Source of the DNA: Sabellastarte sp. h YS-2021
Taxonomy: Eukaryota > Annelida > Polychaeta > Sabellida > Sabellidae
Assembly (NCBI GenBank): GCA_964017235.1
Contig: OZ024938.1
Span: 48,272,332 to 48,336,331, forward strand
Direction: 5' to 3'
DNA: 64,000 nt
The notes beneath the pieces were generated by a model, which did not search any database, was not told the DNA's origin, and saw only the letters and a program-made list of their open reading frames with translations. Below are positions 1 through 11,557 of this stretch, piece after piece. The position numbers and the translations under genes were made by a program. How positions within the stretch are numbered: position 1 is the first letter of the stretch; every line of letters begins with the position of its first letter.

Positions 1-3000
1 AACCTTTGACAGTCACTGTGGCTATGCTGGATTTAATTGCACTGTCCTGATTGCTAGCTCTGCACAAGTAGGTCCCTGAATCCTCATTACTCACAGATAA
101 AATTTCCAACTGGCTGAGGCCCTTTCCATTTGTTGTTTTGACAACAACATCATCCCTGTACCTTTTAATAAAAGAAAATACAACAACCTTAAAATACAAT
201 AGGACAGGTATTTACAAGTATTTATTTATAAGTAAGTTAAAATAAACCCTTTATATTGAATAACATTGAGAGGCCAAATTTTTGTGTCTCTTCTAATAAT
301 CTGAACCCTTACTTTTCACAAGGTGTAGACACAGAGGCTGTGATGTAGTAGATATTAATGCGAAAGTGTTGTTCAAAGGTGACTTAAAAGTTTAACATAC
401 ATATATGATGCATTATGTTAAATTCAAACAATACTTAGGATTGACCAGCTTTAACACCTACCACTCATAATAGTCAGGTGGTGGAGAACCAGATGCCTCA
501 CAGCATAGTTTCATTGATTCACCTTGAAGAAGTAATTTATCATGAGGATGTCTCTCCATTCTGAGATGTTCTTTAAAATAAAATACACTTTCCATTGACT
601 TATGTACTAGCTGTTACTTTGTTTTCAACACATTCTAAAGGGGGCCACGGTGGTAGAGTGGTAGTACTCTCGTCTCCCACCTCTGAGGGCAGGGTTCGAT
701 TCCCGGCACGACCTCAAGTGGGAAAGCTAGTAGATGCTTGCTGTTGGTCAGCAGTTTACAGTACAGAACCCTAACGAACTGTATGTACTGGTTTCATCTG
801 CCCTTCCAATTACCTGTCGTGATATGACCTGTACAGTGTTGAAAGCGATGTAAGACCCCAAATAAATAAATAAATGAACACATTCTATAGATCATATTAA
901 GACAGGTAGGTTGTGGGTGGATGAAGGAAATGCATATTCATTTGCTGAGATTCTGCACTAAAAACCATTGGACACTAGCAAATGGGTACCAACTTTCCCG
1001 CTTGAGGTCAGAATCAAACCCAAATGGGAGATGAGGAAGTTTCCCACTGCACTACCATGTCCCTAAAATACTTTATGGGTCATAATGAGTATTTATCTAC
1101 AGAATCTTCTAAATATGACTTTCACGTAATGCCTAGGCTATATATATTATATGTTCAAGGAAACTCGAGCGTAATAAAGTAGCCGAGTCTATGTTTTTTT
1201 AGGAATTTTAAATTTGAAATAAAGTATTTCATTATTTTATTCAGTGGTAACAAGTTGGGCACAGTTTAAGAAAATTGTTGCATTTCAGGCTCAATTTTAA
1301 CTAGTGAAGTAAGAACAACTGAATGTAACATACCCAGCTCATCCATTTGCAATGCACCATCAATATTGTCACCGTATAAAGCAAGATTCAGGAAGCCATC
1401 TCTCTGAAAAATGTATTGCTGATCACTGCATGCATCAGTCAGAACAAATCTGCCATTTGATGATGTGGTGAATAAAATGGTTGATGGTGAGTTGACAGGA
1501 CTGATAGAGACACTTCCAAGTGTCAGGCTCTTGGTAGAAAAAATCTGACCAGAGAAAGTGTCTGAACACCTGCAATAGCTGCAGTCTTCAAGAACTCCAG
1601 AAGAACAGGTCTTCCCACAGTCTATGATGAACAGAAAGATAATGAGTTATTTATGTTGCATTATTATTAATACAATCTAAAATGTTTGTTGTATATATTA
1701 TAACCTATATCTTAAGTAGATTTGAAGTAACTTTCCATACCTTAGCGAATTAACTGAAAGGTCAGTGTGGTATTACCTTAAACTCTTTACAATATACATA
1801 GAATCAAAATACACATAGAATCAATATTTCCAAAATATATTTGCCAGCTTTTCTTTTGAGCTGGCCATTAGACTTAAAATTTCAATACTTCCTGGAAGCT
1901 GACACCACACAGAACAATTATGGTAGCTGGCATAGACCACATACTGAATCCTATTTATTACATTGTCACTATTAGTATTTTGTAGCTTAAAACATTTTAA
2001 AGAAAGGATTTTGATAAAAAGGTATCATCACTAAAGTATTTATGTGAATTGCTATATTTTCATACATTTACAGTAAACATTTCTCTCTGTTGTACAGAAG
2101 TAACCAGTCGGCCCATGTAAGGTTAGTACAGCACATAATTATATGCTGATATATGTTATGGTGTGTTAAATGGCAATCTATTTGTCGCTGTGATAATTGT
2201 TGTTTTAAATCTTTCTCTTTCTGATTCATTACCTGGACAAAGGTGTCTGTTACACGTCTTGGTCTGAGCTGCCTCTCCCACACAGTCTCTGTCTGCATCA
2301 GATTCTTTCTCACACACCCTTGTTCTCTGAGTTGTTCCAGATCCACAACTAACACTACACTCTGCCCATGATTGCCAAGATGACCAAACTCCATATGCCT
2401 CCTCTGAAAGAGATACCATGGTAACAATAAAACCAACTTCACAAGTTTAGTTTTTAAAATCTGTAGGAATCTTTATTGTTAAAGAAATTCTTTTGGATGA
2501 AAAATTAGACTTTCAGACGACCTTAATTCCATTTGCTTTTGGCATTTATGCCATCAAGGGTGTTTGAACTGGCAATATACTTGTGGTACTCTAGTTCATT
2601 GTGGGTACTGTCAACTGTCAGTAAATTTAAAGGGTGCCTTGGGGGTATTACAGTATGGGGTTAACATGACAATTTTGTTAACTGTATTTCCGAGTATCAG
2701 AAAATAATCAATAAGTGTTTGAATGATCACAAAGTGGAACTAAATGCACGACATTTTACAGGGAAGAATACATTTCAAATTAAACATATTTCTCACCAAA
2801 CTGATGACAGCTGACGTTATAACAACTCCTTATTTGAGAGCTTACACCAATACAGGTGTCAGTCTCACACATTCTGCCTCTTGTCTGCTGACCATTTCCA
2901 CAAGTGACACTGCAGGTTCCATAGCTTGACCAGGATCCCCAAAGTCCAGCTAAAAACACACACCACCACAGCACACAATGAAAATTGTGATGTTAATAAT

Positions 3001-5538
3001 TCTTCATTGTGAATCAAAAGGCATTTGGTTTGTTTATAACGATATTTTAACACAATGAATAAGCACTATCACGAGAGAAACTTTATGAATAAAACCAAGG
3101 ATAGTAATTTGTGCAAGATCCTGCTCTGGAAGCCCTTGATTATTGGTCGGTAAATTGCCATCTGCCATATGTGTTGTGGAGGATGAAGTTTAGGAATCAA
3201 TGGCTGCTAGAGTGCACTCAAAGTGCAATTGATCCAAGCTACATAAACACAGCCCAAGCACAATCTCTAGTCACATGAAAGACAAAGGTGGATTGACAAT
3301 GGTGTTTTAACGTCACTGAGGTTATTCAGCTTGTTTCTGGGATAGGAAACTGAGCTGATTGGCTACCAACATTTTCAATTTGGAACATCTTACATGATCA
3401 CATTTTGTATGGATGGTCACTTTACCTGCAGCTATGGAGTAGTTATCTCTGCGTTTTATTCTAGAGATGGGTGATATAGCTGGGTGGGTAGTTGTTATGC
3501 TTTCTGTCACCGTTGTTGTTCCTTTGCCTGATTCTGTAGTCTCCTCTGCGTCACTAGGATGACTGACAGTTGGTGTGGTAGGCTCTGTATTCGGCGATGG
3601 CTCATGTGGTGTTGAGAGACTTGTTGACACTGTGAGTAATTTTTTAAGTAGTAAATGGATTCACTTAAAATAAGAACTATGCAGATTTACAACACTGAAA
3701 GGGGACTTATACGAGGAAAGAATGAATTATAGATTTAAAAATATTGTCAGCCACAATTTTAAATATCTTTGGATCCAATATATATGTGTAAAACTGTTAT
3801 GTATTCTTGAATATACACACCCCAGAAGTTTCTAAATTACTAGGGCTTCTCATTTTAAATGATTTTGCAAAGGCCTGTGGTTCAATACAAAGGAAATGTA
3901 AAGTTAAGAGTAATAATGCAATATCTTAACAACAAAACCAAAAACATGGGTGAAATAGTTAAACTAGCTGAAGCTATGTACAAGATGAGATAATTTTTAA
4001 GTTTTAACATAATATGAAATTTGTTTATTTTCTTGGACCTCTGTGACTATGACTTCATAAATTGTTAAATCATGACTGGTTGCTGGTTGATAGAATTAAA
4101 TACTTCAATTAATTTACACTGAACATCATGAAAAAGGTCAACAATAAATTACACAAGTTTAAACTGGTATTCTAAATGTTGAAAGACAGGGTTTAATGGT
4201 CAAACGATTTCAGCATAAGGACACGCCAGAATGGTACAATATGAAACATCTGTAAACTTATTATCTTCACAGAAATCAGGCGCAGTTTTTGCAATGTTTA
4301 ACCAGGGGTGCTTGAATATTTATTATCAAATTTACTTATTTTGGACCCATTTTCCATAAATTGTTAATTACTGTTGAGATGTTATTGATTCTGTTATGCA
4401 TAAATAATTTGAATGTACAAATTCTAAAATTAAGACTGCAACAATATGTTCAGACAAAAAGTTCTCAGTGACTCAGAAAATGGTGTTGAACAGAATTTAC
4501 AAAGAGATAGCTTGTCGTTAATGATTTGTAATTGTCAATACAACATTGATGCAATAGCGCATAAAATAAAATACATCGAATGTAATCTGGTAAGAGCTCA
4601 AGACACCCTTAGGACACCACTGTTCCAGGTAGAGACATATTTTTCGACATTGAAACATGAGCTTAAGTTATGTTAGTAAAATGAATAACTGGTGTAGAAT
4701 TCGTGCATATGTGAAATGTAGACAAAAATACGAAAAATGCAGTGAAGGCATATCTTTAATGTAGAAAACATATGAAAAATGAGGTGAACATTAGAAATAT
4801 TACAACAACTGAACATGTAGTTTTTGAAATCTGATAAACTATTTTGTGTACAAATGTTTAATCTGCAGTGACGTGCAAGCTCAATATGTTATTGGCCCCC
4901 AAATGAAATGATCTGTTTGGTGTCAATTTTTCAAATATATTAGAAAAAGTTAAATGGATGAATTAATAAAAACCGGAATACTGATAGAGTGAAATCTTAC
5001 CTGCGGGCGTATCTATCAGGTCATTCTGCCCTGCCTGTACAATTGCTACCCCAATAACAGCAAATAAAAGAATCAATACAACAAAGACCAAAATCACTAC
5101 TACACACTTCCACCTGTCAGAGACCTTCACCGGTACTGGTGGTTCCAACACTTGTTTATCCTGACCGTTTGCAAGACATTCCATGCTACTTATCAGTTTA
5201 ATGATTCCTGGCTTCTCCTCTTGTGCTTCCAATGGCACAGCAGACAATGATAAATCTGGTGATGGCTGTCTGCTGTTGTTAGTTTGACCGTTGTTGGGTT
5301 CATCATCAACATCTGGCAACTCTTCATATGGATTCCCCTCTTGTGCAGGGTCGGAATCATCAGCTAACTGGTAATACTCACTGTTTGGTTCTTGACTTTC
5401 TGAAGGGAGTGGTTTAACTTCTTGCGGGGTTTGGTAAATGTGATGTTCTCCTGGTTTTGAAATGATAGGATGAATATAATCACTTGGCAGGGATTCTACA
5501 GAAGGTAATTCCGGATCCCCGGATGCTTTGTGTTCCAT
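1..5538 (-). CDS. Membrane-tethered TSP1/Ig CILP-like gene (5' part; runs off left edge)
   Basis: Seven exons are visible on the minus strand: 5538-5001, 3629-3426, 2949-2797, 2403-2233, 1621-1334, 570-462 and 162-4. They encode a cytoplasmic tail with one TM helix, a Ser/Thr-rich stalk, two TSP1 repeats, a Cys-rich CILP-like unit and one Ig domain. All visible introns are phase 1 except the one inside the Ig domain, which is phase 2. The order and exon sizes match the plus-strand gene ending at 62,607 (153/153, 171/168, 288/294, 109/109 and 159/158 bp), so the two are paralogs. The likely product is a type II cell-surface protein with a matrix-like ectodomain. The C-terminal CILP and any vWA part would lie left of the window. 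The Ig exon at 4-162 has one extra base, so the allele may be defective or the assembly wrong. The function is inferred from domains only. Confidence 0.8.
4..162 (-). CDS. Minus gene exon 7: Ig domain, C-terminal half, with one extra base
   Basis: Acceptor TTATTAAAAG|GTACAGG. The expected protein is YRDDVVVKTTNGKG, then LSQLEILSVSNEDSGTYLC, giving the D-x-G-x-Y-x-C signature of Ig domains. The exon is 159 bp, where the paralog has 158. The start (YRDD...) and the rest (LSQLE...) are in different frames, separated at the GGGG run around 118-123. It ends at AAAG|GTT, in phase 1. This is either a homopolymer error in the assembly or a true frameshift. Confidence 0.7.
462..570 (-). CDS. Minus gene exon 6: Ig domain, N-terminal half
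   Basis: An exon of 109 bp, entering in phase 1 and leaving in phase 2. It encodes EHLRMERHPHDKLLLQGES, then MKLCCEASGSPPPDYYEW, the A to C strands of a C2/I-set Ig domain with the first Cys and the C-strand Trp. The Trp codon is split by the intron (TATGAGTG|GTAGGT). The plus-gene exon at 49,670 has the same length, phase and YYEW end. Confidence 0.8.
641..876 (+). repeat. SINE1, tRNA-derived, full length, young
   Basis: It begins GGGGCCACGGTGGTAGAGTGG, which contains a pol III A box. A B box follows about 50 bp later (GGTTCGATTCC). The body continues with a conserved GGGAAAGCT...CAGTTTACAGTACAGAACC region and ends in an (AATA)n tail. A 14-bp near-identical target duplication flanks it (AACACATTCTAAAG at 627-640, AACACATTCTATAG at 877-890). 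It lies in an intron of the minus gene. Confidence 0.85.
901..1064 (-). repeat. SINE1, old copy
   Basis: A degenerate reverse-strand copy of SINE1. GACAGGTAGGTTGTGGGTGG matches the reverse complement of the SINE 3' region, and CTTTCCCGCTTGAGGTCAG with a worn B box (GAATCAAACC) and A box region follow. It sits beside the young copy at 641. Confidence 0.65.
1334..1621 (-). CDS. Minus gene exon 5: Cys-rich CILP-like unit
   Basis: An exon of 288 bp, phase 1-1, with no internal stop. It begins DCGKTCSSGVLEDCSYCRC, followed by FSGQIFSTKSLTLGSVSISP and NGRFVLTDAC. This layout (a CxxC-like cluster, then a beta-rich stretch with an N-G-R/H-F turn) is like the segment after the TSP1 of CILP proteins, a small carboxypeptidase-regulatory-like fold. 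About half of its residues match the plus-gene exon at 49,176 (GQIFS, SVSISP, ILFTTSS). Acceptor CATCATAG, donor GCTGG|GTATG. Confidence 0.75.
2233..2403 (-). CDS. Minus gene exon 4: TSP1 repeat 2
   Basis: An exon of 171 bp, phase 1-1. It encodes a second TSP1 repeat with three spaced tryptophans (VWSSWQSWAEC), the CSVSCG core, the TQRTRVCE strand and the NRHLCPG terminus. Acceptor CTCTTTCAG, donor CTGCCCAG-like (GTCCAG|GTAATG). It is the counterpart of the plus-gene exon at 48,724, in which the first tryptophan codon is TGA. Confidence 0.85.
2797..2949 (-). CDS. Minus gene exon 3: TSP1 repeat 1
   Basis: An exon of 153 bp, phase 1-1, encoding a complete thrombospondin type 1 repeat. It begins GLWGSWSSYGTCSVTCG: the WxxW C-mannosylation motif and the CSVTCG core are both present. 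It continues with TRGRMCETDTC and SCYNVSC, giving six cysteines. Acceptor TGTTTTAG, donor TTTG|GTGAGA. It is the same length as the plus-gene exon at 46,112. Confidence 0.85.
3426..3629 (-). CDS. Minus gene exon 2: Ser/Thr/Pro-rich stalk with multibasic site
   Basis: An exon of 204 bp, phase 1 at both ends (acceptor TTACTCACAG, donor CTGCAG|GTAAAG). It encodes about 68 residues rich in Thr, Ser, Pro and Glu, as expected for an O-glycosylated stalk between membrane and folded domains. Near its end is ISRIKRRDNYSI, a multibasic site that could be cut by furin-like proteases and release the ectodomain. The end (RRDNYSIAAG) matches the end of the plus-gene stalk exon (TREDYSIEKG), which lacks the basic run. 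Cleavage is inference. Confidence 0.7.
5001..5538 (-). CDS. Minus gene exon 1: cytoplasmic tail and TM anchor
   Basis: About 179 codons from the ATG at 5538-5536. A possible acceptor just upstream, near 5565 (TTATTTCAG), suggests a 5' leader intron. The N-terminal ~145 residues are acidic and Pro/Ser-rich and carry tyrosine motifs HIYQTP, SEYYQL and NPYEEL. SEYYQL fits the ITIM-like pattern S-x-Y-x-x-L, and the others could be adaptor or sorting motifs. Next comes a basic KVSDRWK and about 24 hydrophobic residues (VVVILVFVVLILLF...), so positive-inside topology puts the N-terminus in the cytoplasm. No cleavable signal peptide is seen. The donor is CCCGCAG|GTAAG, phase 1. The tail resembles the plus-strand exon at 27,649 (HIYQPLQ, DAYEEI). 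Confidence 0.75.
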
Positions 5539-5562
5539 TATCTGATACCTTGGTTCTGTCAA

Positions 5563-6835
5563 TGGCTGAAATAATACAACTGATTACAGCTTTTTCTAAG
5601 GGATGTGTAATTACCTTTGTCGAGTTCTAGTGGACTTTATAAGGTAATATTATGCAATACATCAGAGTAGGAATTTCCATTCACTTAAATTTGGGTCAAG
5701 AGTTTTTAAAGTAGTCAGACAATAAATTAATTTATAATGTAAAGATGTTCAAGCAAAAACAACAACAAAAAAAAAACAACAAAAAAAAACATACAAAACA
5801 AACAAAAGAAAACACAGTTTTATGCTAGGCACAATAAAAGGGACCACAGTCTTTGAAGTTAATCACTTAATCCACAGTTCTTTCGCAAAGATAGATTAAT
5901 TTAATGGTATCCCTTGATAGTTTTAATGATGATGTAAATACCCCTGTATAGAAGTAACACACATATATTTTCATTAATTCACCTTTGAAGACATTAAATA
6001 CCACTCAGGAGTTTTAAAAGTGTACAATAAATCCATTAAACCACTTCAATAATTTACTTATAAAAATTCCACTGTAAAACAAGTTTATGAATTTACAGTA
6101 ACTGTAGAAAATACAACATTTTGGCCACACAAAGGATATAGATTTAACTTAAAAAATACATTCTGTGTTTTTTTACCATTGAAAAATCATATTTATAAAA
6201 TTCAGCTAAGTTTATCACTTGTGGAACAACTACAGCAATATTGTTTCACAGCATCATCAAAGACCTTTGAGATGTTGGAGAGGAAAAACTCAAGAGCAGA
6301 ATCAATAAAACGATGTAATTGTAAATTTTTCTGTATTTATTTATATTGGCACAATAAAACCATCTCTTGATGCGGTAATTTATGGTTTTACGCGACACTC
6401 AAGGGGATTGCAATAATAACAAGGAAGTCACAATTGCAAGGTATCAGTAATCAATTTGGCCAGCATTTTGTTTGGATATATTTAGATTTTCCACAACTTC
6501 AAAAGCTTATAAATGTTCATGTTTCTGCACTTACAACCATCCCTAGTCACAGTTGGGATCATATTGAGACATGCTATTAGTATTTCTCACATGTTGACAG
6601 GACCTAGAATCAAAATCAAAGAAATGATGATTGAAATAGCTCCAGTTGTGATCGCAATTTATGTGAAAACCAGTTGCTTGTGTCTTATTAGCTTATTAGA
6701 CCAAGTTTCTGTCCCATCGCGCATTGCTGTCGATATTTCTGATGGTAAGAAATGCCTCGCCATTGTGTCCATCAGTATTTTAATAGCAATTGATGATGCG
6801 ACAGAAACTCTGTCAAATTAGCTTATATAAATTTG
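5563..6835. other. Upstream of the minus gene, no gene recognised
   Basis: AT-rich sequence with a run of A-rich simple sequence at about 5756-5815. It should hold the promoter and 5' leader of the minus gene. I cannot place a TATA box or start site. An open stretch at about 6513-6821 looks accidental. Confidence 0.4.
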
Positions 6836-7031
6836 CTCCTTGAAGAATAATGTAAAGGGGTTCAACCCAAAGTACAAAATTATTTCTTGTGAGGGGTGTT
6901 AAATTTACAGGAAATGCACTATAATTTTACCAAAACTTAATTTTTTACCGGGGGACAAGCCCCCCCGACTCACCTAGTTATGGTATGTCTGATGTGAACC
7001 CCCACCTTACTTAAAAGCTGGATCCGCCCCT
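6836..7031 (+). repeat. MITE copy, left end missing
   Basis: It shares AATAATGTAAAGGGGTTCAA, ATTATTTCTTG, GTTATGGTATGTCTGATG and the terminal CTGGATCCGCCCCTG with the two copies at 62.7 and 63.4 kb. The left terminal inverted repeat is absent, so this copy is truncated. A SINE2 copy adjoins its right side. Confidence 0.7.
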
Positions 7032-7042
7032 GCCCAGTTGTA

Positions 7043-7203
7043 TAGGACAAAGATTTGGGGTTTTGCGTCCCGTTCAACAGTCAGGGTCATGTTGGTACAG
7101 ATCCTCAGCTTTGTCACTTGTGGGAGTCGAACCAAGACAGAGGTGACAGCCTGTGATTAGATACTAACTTCGACTGGCTAACTATTGGGCCACTGAGGAC
7201 CTT
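7043..7203 (-). repeat. SINE2, tRNA-derived
   Basis: Read on the minus strand it begins AGGTCCTCAGTGGCCCAATAG (A-box region), has the B box GGTTCGACTCC and ends TGTTGAACGGGACGCAAAACC. A 7-bp direct repeat AGTTGTA flanks it (7036-7042 and 7204-7210). It is a different family from SINE1. Other copies are at 12,616 and 48,957. Confidence 0.75.
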
Positions 7204-7689
7204 AGTTGTACTTACCAGGTGACATAAATTGAGCACAGTTGCCCACTGAACATCAATGAGCAAGCACCAACATAATCATTTAAAATCAGAGCAAAAAACA
7301 ATTACTACACCAATAGTGAACCCTTGCAAACTACCACTGAATCCCATGTTTACACTATAATACTATTCCACATTATCTACTTTCCAAAATCTACCCAAAA
7401 CATTATTTTTTTTGGTAAACCACAGTACTGACACCAAATGAACACACATTCAAAAAAAAAGATCAGTACCCAGTAGTCAAGATCAAATGCTCAGTTGGTT
7501 TGTACTGGCCATTCATCAAGGCTTGGACGTACAAAAAAGCACTGACAGCCTTTCAAAGACCCAAAATGGCAAAATAAGGAGGCTTTCTTTGGTCAAAGGT
7601 GTACAAGCCAGGTTCTTTAATATTTTCAGATCTATTGATGGGCCAGGTTTTGACTTTGTTATCAACACATTAAGGTCAAAGCTCGATGG

Positions 7690-7790
7690 CTAGTCGAGAG
7701 GGTGGAGGAAAACCAAGCACAGTAGTTGGTCAAGATTCAGCACTGAAAACCAACTTTTCTACTTGAGGTCAGACCAGGTATTGAACAAAG
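7690..7790 (-). repeat. SINE1 fragment, old
   Basis: Contains GGGTGGAGGAAAACC, CAGTAGTTGGTCAAGATTC and CTACTTGAGGTCAG, in the order expected for a reversed SINE1 body. The tRNA-like head is worn away. Confidence 0.5.
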
Positions 7791-7799
7791 AACTTGGAA

Positions 7800-9980
7800 G
7801 GCCATTGATGCAATTATTTACATTCATTACATTCATTGTTCTTTCAGACAGTGGACAGTCTTTACAACCCAATCTGCTATATGTTTCCACGTTTAATGTG
7901 TTGTTTTGGTCACATCAAGATGATCCAGATGAGGGATGGAGCAGTGCAACACAAGATCAAGCTATGTAACCTCATCGCTTCAGATTCAATATTTGTAAAA
8001 TGATACCGATTCTCTTCTGGACGTCCATTTTACTGACGTTGAGATAAAAGTCGAATTTAGTGAGTGCCCTCATCAATTGCAACAGATCTGATCATGTCAT
8101 TTCGGGCTAAGCTCTCTCAATACCTCACAGAATAAGGAACGACCATGCACTTGAACAAGAAGGCCCCAATAAATTTGTATGAACTAGGCATTAAGAGTAT
8201 AACATCAATAATAGGAAGCAGATAAATTTCCCCGATTAATTTTCCAAAAAGCAATGTGAAGTTTTGTCAATAGGTCTATTTTCACTGTGGCATAAATAGT
8301 GAATATGAGTAAAGGGTCCCGAGAAAAAAAATTTTGACCCCTTCCCCCATGCTGGAATTCACTTTACGTATGTGTTTGGAGAGATATAACAAACAATATT
8401 GAAAGAAATCTGATTTTTATGTGCACTTTTCCCCTTTTATTTTAAATGCACTGGGTAATCACAGTTACACTATACAGACAGGTAATACACAATATACAAC
8501 AACTAAAATTACTTGAAATGTCTTCTTGAGAGCAAAATCCAACAATAACCAAAATAATACTTTACTAAATACTCTTCATTCCTCGGGGTCCCCCAAAACA
8601 AATAATAGCATCACTGGGATTATATAATATTTCTTCTACTAAAACTTCATTTTAAAGCATATATAAATATAGACATTATGACATTGTAAAATATGATCTG
8701 ATTAGCAATAGATTAATGTTAACACTATAAATGATATCTTTTCATAATCAGTAATGACATTTTAGCCAAAGGAAAGCAACCACGCTGGTGAAACAGATGC
8801 TAAACTAAACCAGTTACAGGAAAGACTGGGTACAGTGCTTAACAGAAGGGTATGTTATGCTATAAAATGGTATATTTTCACTGTTATGTTAGCTGTGTCT
8901 CTGATTTCCATAGATGATAAAGTGCAATCATTTGTAGTCTTGGGGCTTCAGTGCGGCTTTCAATTAGCTACAGCAAGCTGGTACTGCAGTCTCCACAGGC
9001 TGAAAATACAGTGTCATATCCATAGAGTTATAGTGCTTTACACAGTAAATGAGGTGATACAGGGGATTTTAAGTATCAAATGAGCAAAGGAGCCATAGGA
9101 ATATAAGATGCTTATATTTGAATATTCATACTGTTCAACTGTCTACGTACTGCCTATTGTACACCACACACTAGAGATCCACCTGTCAAAATACGAAAAA
9201 AATATCAAAATTTTGACGTTACTTAAATTATATTCTGATTAATAACAACTTTTCAGAATATGTCTATCTGAATATTATTATAAGTATGATGCATGCATAT
9301 ATAAATAACATAAGCCCAACCCTACCCACCAGGGTACTCTATACATTAACACCCAAGATCAAGAAGGCAAGACCCACTCCATTCTTCACTACAAGGTATC
9401 AGATTCCCCCATCTAAAGGTCAAGTAAAGGTCAAACCAAGCTTCAGATCCGTAATATACACAGTTTCAGAAATATTAACGCACAATTGGCACCTGTTGAC
9501 GAAATTGCAATGCTAATTTTGAATAGTTAGTGGCACAGGGAAATTAAAAAAAATATTTCCCAGTCTATAAGTTTCGATTTCTAGGTCAAATACTACTCAG
9601 TGTGCATAATATAACAATCTAGTTTATTATTTTGGGCAATATTTTTCTAAATAACCCATTTCGACAAATTTTACTTTTTATTAGTTATCATTTATGTGAA
9701 GGATATCTCAACTTGTAGCTATTAGTAGAGGGGAAAGAACTGATAAGGTTAGTAGCTTTAGTTGTTATTCTTCTGTGATGCTGAAATTATATGCATGTGT
9801 GCATTATAATACTACTTACTTGTTAGGTCACAAATATTGTGTGTTTATAGGTATGTACAGAAATGAAATAAATCAGGTATCAGGGATCCATGTGCTTAAT
9901 CTCCAAACTAGCGGATTCTAATGCACGCCATTCAAATTGTAATACATAAATCAGAAGTCTTAAACCATAATACGGTCATC
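7800..9980. other. Intergenic, nothing recognised
   Basis: AT-rich sequence with only short chance open frames (for example 8835-9083 and 9286-9516) that lack codon bias, splice context or recognisable domains. I see no RNA gene or repeat family here. Confidence 0.5.
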
Positions 9981-9984
9981 AACG

Positions 9985-10770
9985 GGGGATCATGGGTGTT
10001 TGGTAGTGAGAAAACCTAAGGAGGGAAAGACTTCTGAAACAGATAAGTTTTAAGTCACCTTTTACAGCATGATAGTGTAGAAGCAGTTCAAATTTCCAGT
10101 CGCAAATCATTCCAGAGTTTTGAAGCATCATATGAGAAGGACTTGTTGAAATGAACTGTAGATTTATGAACTGAGGGAATATAGAAGGGAACTTTAAGAA
10201 ACATGTTTTTTTGATTACTACGTCTTGTTTTAACAGCAGATGTATATAAATATGGGGCAAAGTATTTTGCTTGCCAGTGGTAAGATACTTATATATGAGT
10301 AACAGATTTTTTTTGAAAATGATTTGTTGTTTTCACAGGAAAACAGTGGAGATACTTTAAGATTGGAGTGACATATGAGAAAATCTAGAAGCACCAGAGA
10401 CAAAGTGTGCCAAACAATTTTGGATATTTTGAAGCCTTGTGATATTCTTGGAAGATAAACTGCGAAACAAAGAATTGCAATAAACGAGACTACTACTAAG
10501 CAATGCGTTTGATACCATAATTGAGACGTCAAATGAGAGAAAGCATCGGATACGATGCAAATCTCGAAGGTTGGCAAAACAAGATTTAATAACAGAATTT
10601 ACATGATTTTTGAAACTAAATTTAGAATCAAACAATATACCCAGATTTCGAACAACATCCATTGGGGAGAGTCAGTTGCCCAAAATGTTCACAGGGAAGG
10701 TATCTTTAAGCCATTTATACTTATCCATAGAACCAAAGACTAGAAACTCAGTTTTTTTTCAGGAATTAAT
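9985..10770 (-). pseudogene. LINE 3' fragment (CR1/L2/Jockey-like reverse transcriptase C-terminus)
   Basis: Read on the minus strand it starts near KTEFLVFGS and passes through MDVVRNLGILFDSKFSFKNH, VIKSCFANLRDLHRIRCFLS and SSLVYCNSLFRSL to NITRLQNIQNCLA. This is the conserved block after the reverse transcriptase thumb of CR1/L2-type LINEs. After a frame change it ends with HFNKSFSYDASKLWNDL. At least two frame breaks and stops are present. The endonuclease and catalytic palm are missing, as is usual for a 5'-truncated copy. Confidence 0.75.
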
Positions 10771-10799
10771 TTAAGCTTACATGTAATCTTAAGGTATAA

Positions 10800-11557
10800 A
10801 AAATACAATTAATGAAAATACCAATCCACTATAAGCTTTATTTTGTTCAAATCGGGGGACATTCTGTGTACAACAGCCTTCTTAACAACTGAAATGTAAT
10901 GTAATAATACAGCATTTGAGATTTGGTATTTAGAATGAGAGATCAACTTCAGAAAATATTCCAAGGTGCGCCACAACACGTTGAAACATTTCTCGTCATG
11001 ACCTAACTTGTAAGATTTTATTTGAGTTAAGCTTTCAACTTTGAAGCTACCTCATGCTTTTATGCCGTATAAAATGATGTTGTTTGGATATTGTGATTTG
11101 AAGTTAACTTTATCGATGGGGAGAATAAAATTAGTGCTAAGAATTTATAACCTGTTTGGGCCGTTAATCCCACAAACTCCACAATGCTTACATCTTTCTA
11201 TGTGGGTAACAGGACAGTTCTTTTGACCTTTTGTGACACTGGTGACCTATGACCTCTTAGTGTTATATTGTTATCTCTTAGTATTATCGTGTAGGGTCAG
11301 TTTTCTTATCACAGTTGGATTTTGACCAACTTGACCTTCAAGTCTTTGGCTTGGCCTTGACATGACGTTATGGTTATTGGAGACATCTGCAGGTGATTAT
11401 AATGTAAATAATTTTATTACCTGTGCTCATACATGTGGTTTATGTTAAGAATTCTATTTACAGTATTTTAATATTCACATTTAACATGTATGTCAATAAA
11501 TCATTAATCCCATTTCTTTTACTTTGTTGGTGGGACCTTGGGAATGAGCAGAATTAC
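10800..11557. other. Intergenic, nothing recognised
   Basis: AT-rich sequence with no coding or repeat signal that I can support. Short open frames (for example 11,041-11,226) look accidental. Confidence 0.5.

Noticed and set aside
641-720. tRNA gene
   Set aside because: A and B boxes are present, but the sequence continues into a dispersed ~235-bp repeat with a tail and target duplications. It is a SINE head.
4446-4673. 76-codon plus-strand open frame in a minus-gene intron
   Set aside because: No known domain, poor context, consistent with chance.
6513-6821. 102-codon open frame with hydrophobic stretches
   Set aside because: No splice sites, domain or paralog match. The antisense reading contains stops.
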